Positions 55,465 to 64,000 of a DNA stretch of 64,000 nt are shown piece after piece. The stretch's first letter is position 1; each line of letters starts with the position of its first letter. This stretch comes from Buddleja alternifolia (Eukaryota; Streptophyta; Magnoliopsida; Lamiales; Scrophulariaceae), in assembly GCA_019426215.1 (NCBI GenBank), contig CM033394.1:18682195-18746194 (forward strand). The letters run 5' to 3'. The position numbers were made by a program, and so were the translations under genes. The notes under the pieces are model-generated. The model was not told the origin of the DNA, did not search any database, and was given only the letters and a program-made list of their open reading frames with translations.

Positions 55465-56400
55465 TGACACTATCAAATACATTTTTCTCAATATGCATAA
55501 TATCAAGAAAATGTCTAACATGTAATGACGTCCAATAAGACAACTCAAAGAAAATTGACCTTTTTTTCCACCCAGTTTTTGACAGGCCAGCTGCAAAAGT
55601 CTTTCCAAATTTGACTTCCAAGTCTATTACATTCTCAAACACGTCTTCACCAGTCAAGCACTTAGGAGCTCAACCTTTTTCTATATTCCCATTGAAAGCT
55701 TTCTTTCATCGACGATATTGTTGGTTCCGATTTAGCCATCTCCGATGCCCTTGGAATGCATATTTTTGAGAGTGTGTCAATCGATATTGATCTATACTCT
55801 TGACACATATGGGGCATCCACATTGGCCATGTACACCATATCCCTCGAGATTTGCTTTTGCCGGAAAATCATTGATTGTTCCAAATAACATGACTCTGAG
55901 ATTGAAATTTTCTTCTCTGAACCCGTCATATACTTGAATACCGGTCTCCCACAACACCTTCAAATCCTCAATCTCAGCCTAGAAATGAGTGTAGACATCA
56001 TTATATACTCTCGCTTCATGCATCGAGATGGGGGAAGGTTATACATCATCAAAGTCACCGGCCATGTACTATGTGATCTACTTTGCAAGACATGAGGCTT
56101 CATGCCATCTGTAGCCAATACAAGGCGCATGTTTCTTGGTTTTTCAGCAAATTCAGGGTAATTATCATCAATCTTTTTCCATTGAGGAGAATCTGAGGGG
56201 TGTCGAATCTTATCATCTTCAGTCTTTTCCTCAAGCCTTCTATCAGCATGCCATGTGAAGTCCTTAGTTAACTCTTTACTACTGTACATGCGCTTAAATC
56301 ATGGTATTATGGGCAAATACCACATTGTCTTGACAAGAGCAGATCCATTATTTTTGTTCTGTGAGGCGCAACATTTTGGACAGGCCTTCAATGATGCATA
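55465..56400 (-). pseudogene. CACTA element 1 TNP2-type transposase, 5' part
   Basis: Minus-strand Transposase_21-type core: ACPKCCASQNKN and MWYLPIIP (56380-56300), RMYSSKELTKDFTWHADRRL, ATDGMKPHVLQSRSHSTWPV, VLWETGIQVYDGFREENFNL, GYGVHGQCGCPICVKSIDQY and HVRHFLDIMHIEKNVFDSVIG up to the copia insertion. Frames shift near 55960 and 55690. The Cys-rich 'CPKC' and 'CGCPIC' motifs are typical of this family. The gene is cut at its 5' side by CACTA element 2 starting at 56401. Here the ATG for tryptophan-rich STWPV is intact, whereas element 2 has a stop at this point. Confidence 0.85.
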
Positions 56401-56726
56401 CACTACTACAAAAATACACTATTACAGCGGTTTTTTGAAAACCGCTGAACGGAGGGGCCTATTACAGAGGTTCATGGGTGAACCGCTGTAATAGGGTTGA
56501 CCAGGGGACCTATTACAGCTGTTCTTCAAAGAACCGCTGTAAAAGGTCATGAGCTCTTACAACGGTTCGTTGAAGAACCGCTATAATAGCCCTAACTTAT
56601 TATAGCGGTTTTTCAAAGAACCGCTATAATAGCCTGAACCTATTATAGCGGTTTTTCAAAGAACCGCTATAATAGCACAAACCTATTATAGCGGTTCTTC
56701 AAAGAACCGCTATAATAGGATAATGC
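56401..56726 (+). repeat. CACTA element 2 terminus and subterminal hairpin array
   Basis: After the CACTA end come about seven units of 42-45 bp, each an inverted repeat such as tattatagcggtttttcaaa and gaaccgctataatag separated by a few bases. Units drift from 'ttacagcggttc' outside to 'tatagcggttct' inside. They are presumed binding sites for the element's own DNA-binding protein. Confidence 0.88.
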
Positions 56727-57148
56727 AATAACAACAACAACAAAAAAAACCGATTCCCCCCCAAAATCGGCCTCTCTCTATTCTCTCTCTCAACTCTCTC
56801 TCTCTCTCTATACTCTCTATCTCTATTCCACCACCACTTACCACAACCACCGTCGCCACCACCACCACCATCACTTTCGGGCGCTGCCGCCACCACCACC
56901 ACCCTCCCCCTCTATTTTTGTCTCTTTCTCTCTCGCTCTCTCTCGACTCCACCTCCACCACCCACCACCACTACCACCACCACAATCGGCCTCCGCCACC
57001 ACCATCACCATCCCTCCTCATTTTTGTAGTTCTCTCTCTCTCTTTACTCTCTCTCTAGGCCACCCCCGCCACCACCGACCCCACCTCCGCTGCCACCTTC
57101 ACCCCACCACCATCACCTTTTCTCCAATAAACCCTAAACCCTAGGTAT

Positions 57149-57180
<32 letters not shown>

Positions 57181-57968
57181 GTTTATATTTTTTTGAATTA
57201 TATAATGTAGGTTTTTGTTATATTTGATTATGTTAGTGTTTGAATAATTGGTTATGTGGGTTTAATGGGTGTTTGTTATATAATGTTGGTTTTTGTTATA
57301 GTTGATTATATTAATTAGTTGATTACGTTAGTGTTTGAATAATTGGTTATATGAGTTTAATGGGTTTTTGTTATAGTTAATTATGTTAATTAATTGGTTA
57401 TGTTAGTGTTTGAATAATTGGTTATATGGGTTTAATGGGTTTTTGTTATATAATGTGGGTTTTTGTTATAGTTGATTAGTTTTAATTGGTTATGTCGGTA
57501 TCGTGATTGGATTTTCGTATTGTTTTGTTGACATCATTTAATGCATTCATGGTTTTTTGAAGTTCAATTGGTTTTGTTGGTTCCAAGGTTGGGGGAAGAT
57601 TAAGTCGAGAACTTGGTAAAAATTTTTACGTCGTTACTCTGCCCAATTTTTTCTAGAATAATGGGCATTGTTATTTGTTTTACTTCATATATATTTGTTT
57701 GAGTTTGTTGTGGTTGAAATATTTGAGTTTTGTTGGTTGCAAGGTTGGAGAAAGATTAAGTCGAGAACTTGGTAGAAATTTTTGCGTCGTTACACTACCG
57801 AATTTTGAATTAATTCAACTCAACTGGTGTTTATAAAATTGTTTAAGACAGGATAATAATTTAAATTATCTAAGTAAGGATAGTAATATTTAGTTTAATC
57901 TTCAAATAATTTAGAAACTTTTATAGTGTTTTGTTGGTTGGTCTTGTTGTGGTTGAAAAATCAGAATC
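56727..57968 (+). other. CACTA element 2 leader with simple repeats and duplicated cassettes
   Basis: No gene. 56740-57120 is rich in (CT)n and (CCA)n. 57160-57180 is an AT dinucleotide run. 57205-57500 is an imperfect tandem repeat of about 80 bp built on 'gtttgaataattggttatatgggtttaatggg'-like text. 57575-57664 and 57731-57807 are two copies of a cassette containing attaagtcgagaacttgg and cgtcgttac, also found upstream of the second gene. It probably contains promoter, leader exon and intron. Confidence 0.65.
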
Positions 57969-60900
57969 ATGATGGAGCGAAGTTGGATTTTAGCGGATCG
58001 TATGTTGGAGCAATATGAAAAAGGGGTGAAAGAATTCATCAATTTTGCGATTGAGCATGCACCATATCGGACTAGAATCAGTTGCCCGTGTTTACGTTGT
58101 TGTTTTGGAAAGAGAATTAGTCCACGTGAATTGGAAGATCATTCGGTGTGTAATGGAATTGATAAAAGCTACACACGTTCGACAAGACACGGTGAGAGCA
58201 GTGCCACCTCAGATGATTTGGGTGGTACATCATGTCGATCACGGAATTTGGACATGGATGATTATGAGCCTGATCGTTTAGAGGAGATGACAAATGTGAT
58301 TGAGGAGGATTTGCGAAATTGTCCGAAGATGTTTGACAATTTGACAAGTGATTCAAAGACACCACTGTATAGTGGTAGTAAATTCACAAGATTGAAAGCA
58401 GTCCTAAATCTCTACAAGTTAAAAGCCAACAATGGGTGGAGTGATAAGAGTTTTATAGACTTACTTGATCTATTAAAAAGCATGTTGCCCGAGGATAATG
58501 TGTTACCTAATCGTACTTATGAGGCTAAGAAGATGTTAACCTCAATTGGCATGGGATATGAGAGGATATATGCTTGCCTCAATGATGGATCTGCTCCTGT
58601 AAAAAACATGTGGTATTTGCCCATAATACCACGATTTAAGCGCATGTACAGTAGTAAGGAGTTAGCCAAGGACTTGCCATGGCATGCTGATAGAAGGCTT
58701 GAAGATGACAAGATTCGACACCCCTCAGATTCTCCTCAATGGAAAAAGATCGATGATGATTTCCCTGAATTTGGTGAAGAATCAAGAAACCTGTGCCCTG
58801 TATTGGCTACAGATGGCATGAACCCTCATGGCTTGCAAATTAGCTCACATAGTACATGACTGGTGAATTTAATGATCTACAATCTCCCCCATCGCTATGC
58901 ATGAAGCGAAAACATATAATGACGCCTATGCACATTTCTAGGCCGAAACAACCTAGAAATGATATAAATGTCTACTTGGCTCCTTTAGTTCAGGATTTGA
59001 AGGTGTTGTGGGAGACCGGTGTTCAAGTATATGACGGGTTCAGAGAAGAAAGTTTCAATCTCAGAGTCATGTTATTTGGAACAATCAATGATTTTCCGGT
59101 AAGAGCAAACCTCGAGGGATATGGTGTACATGGCCAATGTGGATGCCCCATATGTGTCAAAGAGTATAGATCAATATCGATTGACACACTCTCAGAAATA
59201 TGCATTCCAAGGGCATCAGAGATGGCTAAATCGGAACCATCAATATCGTCAGTGGAAAAAAGCTTTAAATGGGAATATAGAAGAAGGCCGAGCTCCTAAG
59301 TGCTTGATTGGTGAAGAAGTGTTTGAGAATATAAAAGACTTGGAGGTCAAATTTGGAAAGACTTGTACAGGTGGCCTGGCAAATATTGGGTGGAAAAAAA
59401 GGGTCAAGTTTCTTTGAGTTGCCGTATTGGACGTCTTTACATGTTAGACATTTTCTCGATATTATGCATATTGAGAAAAATGTATGTGATAGTGTCATTG
59501 GTACACTTCTAAATGTGTCCGGAAAGATAAAAGATGGCGTAAAGGCAAGGTTAGACTTGGTTGAAATGAAGATAAGAGAAAAATTGGCACCAACAAATAA
59601 GGGGAAACTTACTTATTTGCCTCCAGCAGCTCACACTCTATCCAGGAAAAAAAAATTACATTATGTGAGTTTCTTAATGGAGTGAAAGTTCGAGAAGGGT
59701 ATTCTTCAAACATTAGCAGTCTTGTATCAATGAAGGACTTGAAGCTAAAGCACATGAAGACTCACGATTGTCATGTGATCCTGGATCATTTGCTACCAAT
59801 GGCTATACAGGCCATTTTGCCAAAAAAGGTGAGAGAAACTATAACCTCATTATGTTTCTTCTTCAAAGCAATGTGGAGCAAGGTGTTTGATCTTGAAAAA
59901 TTGCCTGCAATTCAGAAACAAATTACCATCACTTTGTACGAGCTTGAGATGTATTTTGCACCAGCATTTTTTGATATAATGACTCACCTACCTATACACT
60001 TGGTTAGAGAGACACAACTATGTGGACCGGCTTTTATGAGATCTATGTATCCGGCTGAGCGTTATATGAAGGTATAAAAAGGCTACGTGAAAAATCGTAG
60101 TCGACCGAGAGGTGGCATTGTTGAACGGTACATAGTTGATGAAGCGATTACATTTTGCACAGAATATCTGAAACAGTCTAACGTTGCCGAGCTTCCAAAG
60201 TCTCATGTTGTGGGAGGGAGAACAGAAGGAGAAAGCATACTTAAAAAGCAATTAGTTAGTGTTCCTTGCACACAAAGGGATCAGGCACACCCATATGTGC
60301 TCCACAACACCGATGAGATTGAGCCATATGTTGAAGAGCACAAGGACCAGCTTAGGAGATTAAATCCAAATAAAAATGAGAGTTGGATTTCGAGAGAGCA
60401 TAATAAGAGTTTCTCTTAATAGTTCCGAAAGCATATTCAAGAGAAATAGAACGAGAATCCACTTTCAGTTTCAGATAAATTGGCATGGTTGTCGATACGT
60501 CCCGACAGCCTTGTATCTTGTCATTCCGGTTATTGTATAAATGGTCGCACATTCTATACAAAAGACCAAGATGAACGGAGTACAAAGCAGAATAGTGGGG
60601 TGAGTCTTGTAGCTCAAGCAATGCATATCTCAAGTGTGAGAGATAATAACCCTATCTATGCCCATTTATCATATTATGGGGTGATTGAACATATATGGGA
60701 GCTGGATTATAGTTGGTTTCGGGTGCCTGCATTTGGGTGTAGGTGGGCTGACAATAAAAATGGTGTCAATAATAGTGAAATAGGCTTCACTCGAGTAGAC
60801 CTTGAAAGGGTGGGATTCAAAGATGAACCTTTCATTTTGGCATCACAAGCTAAGCAAGTATTTTTTGTCATTGATCCTATTTATAAGAGGTGGTCAATTA

Positions 60901-61160
60901 TTTTATCGGCAAACAAAAATACTTGTATTGAGGATGATGGTTCATATAGTGATGGTGATGTAGAAAATCCTATCTTAGGTGATTCACAAGCCACTGATAG
61001 TGATGGTGACTTGGATATCAGTGATGATGAATTATATATGCGACAAGATCACCAAGAGGGGATATGGATTAATCCATCTGTTCGTCGACATACTAAACAA
61101 AAGGGTCGTACTGAGGGAAAGCAAAAGACTACTAAGCCAACGACAAAAAGAAAACGATGA
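57969..61160 (+). pseudogene. CACTA element 2 TNP2-type transposase
   Basis: Starts MMERSWILADRMLEQYEKGV, the transposase-associated N-terminal domain, with CPCLRC at about residue 38. Transposase_21-type core follows: NMWYLPIIPRFKRMYSSKEL and ATDGMNPHGLQISSHST. Then comes a TGA at 58857-58859 where element 1 has TGG, plus a one-base loss in the following C-run, VLWETGVQVYDGFREESFNL, GVHGQCGCPICVK with a one-base gain, HVRHFLDIMHIEKNVCDSVI after a shift in an A-run near 59395, then the DUF4218 part (MKTHDCHVILDHLLPMAIQA), SMYPAERYMKV followed by TAA (60075), and the DUF4216 part (YYGVIEHIWELDYSWFRVPA) to the basic end (61158-61160). In an active element this protein cuts and joins the ends. 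This copy has at least six breaks. Confidence 0.88.
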
Positions 61161-61617
61161 ATGGTATTTGAACTTATGTGATAATTATATGATAGACTTA
61201 TTTCCTAAACCTTTTTGCTGCTTCATATAAGCACTTGTTAGTGTATGAGTCAGGGCGTCTCTTGTTAGTGTATGAATTGAAAAATTATGTTGTTGCTATA
61301 TGAAACTAACTTCTGTATTTTTGGCTTTTGTAGGTCGATATTGTATACCGCCGCCACCACCACCACCGCCACAACCGCTCTCTCCTCCGCCTCTACGACC
61401 ACCACCGCCGCCTCCATCACCATCACCACCACCACCACAGTAAGCTTCTTCTCTCTCGTTCTCTCTATATGATAACGAGTATTATTATTTGAATACATCT
61501 CATGAGTATAGCCTGTTTGTTACTCTGCCGAATTTTTTCTAGAATAATGATGGCGTTATTTGGTACTATATATTTGGTATATGAATCTAAATTCTGTCTT
61601 TTTCGCTTTTGTAGGTC
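61161..61617 (+). other. CACTA element 2 inter-gene region
   Basis: Non-coding. Contains a CCACC/CCGCC-rich segment (61345-61440) resembling the element's own 5' leader, part of the leader cassette (61519-61551) and two near-identical acceptor-like segments 'ttctgt(a/c)tttt...cttttgtaggtcgat' (61311-61340 and 61594-61622). Confidence 0.65.
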
Positions 61618-61908
61618 GATGGATTCTGGGGGTGCTACAAACAAAGGTGTTGAAAATGAGATACGTAGAGGTATCAAGGCAATGAAAAAAGTCATAAATG
61701 CCAGAAGTAAAGACTTAAAGCTACCAGTCGGCTGGAATAAGAATGGCCAACCAATTGACCCACATAATGGTATATATATATATATATATATATATTATGT
61801 ATGTAGGTTGTGGCGTAATGTCAATTAGCACTTTCAACACCGTCTTATCGTATGGTGGCTAAAGGACAAATGTACAATTGATTAGAGGATCGAACACTGC
61901 ATACACGT
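61618..61908 (+). pseudogene. CACTA element 2 second gene, 5' fragment
   Basis: MDSGGATNKGVENEIRRGIK then AMKKVINARSKDLKLPVGWN parallels the start of the Transposase_24-like gene in element 1 (30620). After a (TA)n run (61769-61793) a segment parallels CQLALSSPSYRVVAKGQM of element 1 (61823-61875), so the middle exons are deleted here. It ends at the copia LTR. Confidence 0.75.
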
Positions 61909-63330
61909 TGTTAGGAATTTCATGTTAGATGTTTTGATGATGACAATTAGGACTTTATGTTAGACCCCAAAACATGTAAGTTTGATTTTAGAAGAAATCA
62001 TGTATAAGCTTTGAAGCGTTAGATTTGTAATAGGCTTTATAGGCTTTGTTTTGTTTTTATTCTAGATTGTTAGGCTAAGTAGTCTTAGGCTGCGCGTCTG
62101 ATAATTTATGAGTGAGTTTATCAGTGGTAAAAGTTTAAAGATTCAAGCGTCTGAAGTCTGGATGAAGATAAAGTCTCCAAGCGTCCAAATGACCAGCTAT
62201 ATCAAGTGTCACCTTATAGGATAGAAGTGATTCAAGGATGGATAAGCGTCCATCAATGACTGATTTTATCTGAATATATTTCTAAGTCCAGAAGGAGTTT
62301 AATGCAAATGTTCTCAACGCATTAAGTGCCAACGGGCATTTAATTTAAATGCATTAAATGCTGATAAGAACATTAAATGTGATAAGCACTTTCAGACGTA
62401 CGGAGAAGCCACCCTGTTAGACTGTCAACTATTCATAGATTGCAGCACCAACTTTTGTGCAGCAGATTTTCAGGAAAAAGGACAAAAGTTGTTCACTCAC
62501 GGAAGTGAGAGACACGCGCTTGTGCATGTGTCAAACGGATACTTTCTCCAAAAATGCCCATAAATAGGACTTCAACAACAAGCCATATATACAATCAATT
62601 TCTAAGCCAAATTGCTGTTGCATTGAAGTCTCATTCCTTAAACTCTCAGAAAAGCCAGAATATTCAAGAAAACATTCAATTTGCTTTTCTTCAATTCCTG
62701 AGACAGTCAACCAATATCTCAAACATTCTTTTCGAAGAAACCACATTACTATTGAGATATTTCCAGTTGTTTGAACTTCATCAAAATCAAACAAACCATT
62801 TGGAAAACCTCATCCAAGCCTCGCGATCTGTTTGAAGTCAAAGTTGGATACTTGTATTATTTTTGGGTGATACAAGCAAGGGGATTGAAGTGATTTGGAG
62901 CAGAAATCTGTATGATCAAGGAGCTCAAGTCATCGACATCTATCTCTCCCTAATTTGTAGAAGATTCTGTGTGATTCTTTGAGAATCATTTTAGTGGATT
63001 TCCTCCAAGTGTTCAAGGAAAAAAGGACGTAGTTGGGATTACACCACCCAACGAACCTTACAAATATTGTGTCATTTGCTTTACAGTCAATTCTCTTATC
63101 TATCATATTGTGTCATTCAAATCTTGAAGTCTAAGTTAACTCTCTAAAAACAGTCTTCATCAGAGGCTTAGCCTAAGCGTCTATATTTCAAGTAAACACT
63201 CAGTCAAGCGTCTACTTTTCAAGCATCCAAACCATTTTAATATGAAACGTTTTGAAGTTGAAAAAGACTTCAGGGTCTATTCAACCCCCCCCCCCTTCTA
63301 GACCCTTTCGTATGCCACTTGGGACCAACA
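61909..63330 (+). repeat. LTR of a SIRE-type copia element (solo or truncated)
   Basis: 1,422 bp, TGTTAGG to CCAACA, clearly related to but diverged from the LTRs at 33066 and 53982. Shares the 'cccataaatagg' TATA region (about 62560), the C-run and ctttcgtatgccacttggga end, and aagcgtc phrases. Flanks are CACGT and AGTTG, so no target duplication; the right side shows neither a primer site nor the interrupted CACTA exon. An open frame of 93 residues at 62554-62835 has no recognised domain. Confidence 0.85.
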
Positions 63331-64000
63331 AGTTGAAAGAGTTAAGTGCCCGGTGCGCCATTTGTAGGGCGTCATAGCCGACTCTTTAAATAGTCTTATA
63401 TTGTATCTTGTCAAGTAATTTAATAAATGGCATTTTCTTCTTTATATTATCATTCTAGGCAATTAGATAAAGTCCCCTAGATCACTCTTAACCTATGAGA
63501 TGTGTTTGGTAACGGGGATGCCAATCATGGAATACGTCTCTAAGGTTGTGGTCTTAAAGATGTTCCAAGTCATAGAATCCTTGAGATAGGGATATCAATG
63601 ACTCGTAAAGACTTGCACGTACAATGCACACTCTTGGAGAGTGTATCCTATTCCATGGATACTGATACGGTGTACATCAGTGCATGTATGTGGGTTCTCG
63701 TTGGGATCGAGTAAACTGAACAACCCCGCCGAGATTCCATATTTGAGTCAATGTCGAATTTGGAATCTCCTCGGTTACGTAGGCATAAGATTGGTCCTCA
63801 TGACTTGAGGCACCATTGGTCATCTCGTGCATCGCCCACTGTACTTAGATTTGTCACACGATTCCAGGTGAGTCATAAAGTGGGGCATATTGGGTCCAGT
63901 CTGGTTATGTACGGAGGCGTGTGAGTGCCAAGAAAGAATCCATCACTGATCATTAGCATCGGCGCATATCCTACTTACTTCACAGTGTATTGACCATGGG
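63331..64000. other. Unassigned sequence to the window end
   Basis: No gene, LTR terminus or primer site recognised. The text (for example gtgtttggtaacggggatgc, tcatgacttgaggcaccatt) is moderately GC-balanced and not low complexity, resembling LTR or untranslated sequence of yet another retrotransposon. It does not continue CACTA element 2 or the copia LTR. Confidence 0.4.

Larger units (their letters stand above)
13913..56400 (-). mobile_element. CACTA (En/Spm) transposon, element 1, split by insertions
   Basis: Minus-strand element reconstructed from pieces. Reading right to left: TNP2-type transposase 5' part (56400-55465), copia insertion, transposase 3' part (33060-31407), intergenic tandem repeats (about 31370-30770), second gene with Transposase_24-like exons (30640-28927), Athila insertion, Ulp1-like exons (15933-14390), and subterminal hairpin repeats (about 14130-13913). 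The terminal CACTA bases are missing at the left end. The right end is cut by CACTA element 2, which starts inside the transposase gene at 56401, so the element's own 5' end is not visible. Without the two insertions the visible part is about 7 kb. Confidence 0.85.
56401..61908 (+). mobile_element. CACTA (En/Spm) transposon, element 2, 3'-truncated
   Basis: Begins CACTACTACAAAAATACACT, a canonical CACTA terminus, followed by subterminal hairpin repeats, a C/T- and CCA-rich leader, the TNP2-type transposase (57969-61160) and the beginning of the second gene (61618 on). The 3' end is missing: second-gene sequence stops at the copia LTR at 61909 and does not resume after it. The protein sequences are very close to element 1, so one family member inserted into another, in opposite orientation. 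CACTA elements duplicate 3 bp; the left flank is ATA. Confidence 0.88.

Noticed and set aside
61769..61793. The TA-dinucleotide run as a promoter element
   Set aside because: It is a microsatellite inside the deletion-bearing second gene of CACTA element 2, and element 1 lacks it at the matching place.
62554..62835. A 93-codon frame in the copia LTR as a gene
   Set aside because: It spans the LTR leader downstream of the TATA box, has no recognised domain and is not kept in the other two copia LTRs.

Overview
The window looks like nuclear DNA of a flowering plant, from a transposon-dense and probably heterochromatic region. I recognise no host gene, tRNA, rRNA or CRISPR array. Nearly every coding trace belongs to a plant mobile element: Ty3/gypsy Athila-type and chromovirus-type elements, a Ty1/copia SIRE/Maximus-type element, two CACTA (En/Spm) DNA transposons, and an old endogenous caulimovirid (plant pararetrovirus). 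A eudicot is a reasonable guess, but the sequence does not settle it.

Layout. 1-739: 3' end and 3' LTR of a chromovirus-like gypsy element. 1450-1640 and 6757-6880: two arrays with a 30-bp period, in opposite orientation, flanking a decayed endogenous caulimovirid on the minus strand (about 1650-6722). 7739-8270: tandem array with a 49-bp period. 8366-13917: deleted Athila-like element that lost its polymerase but kept a downstream accessory ORF; its 3' LTR breaks off where CACTA element 1 begins. 13913-56400: CACTA element 1 (minus strand), split by two insertions. The first is a nearly intact Athila-type element of about 13 kb, also on the minus strand (15934-28926). The second is a 22-kb SIRE-type copia element on the plus strand (33066-55459, target duplication ACCAA), which itself contains a second Athila-type element (about 43495-53880). 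56401-61908: CACTA element 2, same family as element 1, inserted into element 1's transposase gene in the opposite orientation and cut by a further copia LTR (61909-63330). 63331-64000 is unassigned.

How the parts relate. Nesting order and LTR divergence agree. By eye, the copia LTR pair differs at roughly 50 sites, the Athila inside it at roughly 25, and the Athila in the CACTA gene at roughly 10. Only the Athila at 15934-28926 has long open frames (1,849-residue Gag-Pol and a 434-residue accessory protein), and even there one reverse transcriptase catalytic aspartate reads as tyrosine. CACTA element 1 carries the usual two-gene set, a TNP2-type transposase and a Transposase_24-type gene, the latter ending in a Ulp1-like cysteine protease with its catalytic residues still readable.

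The pattern I find most worth following is that each LTR element family carries its own short, CG-containing, often palindromic motif, scattered through LTRs, untranslated regions and even coding linkers: GGCGCCTAGGCGCC-like in the two Athila elements, AACGTTCGAACGT-like in the deleted Athila derivative, AAGCGCTT-like in the copia element. These families also carry an extra ORF of unknown role.
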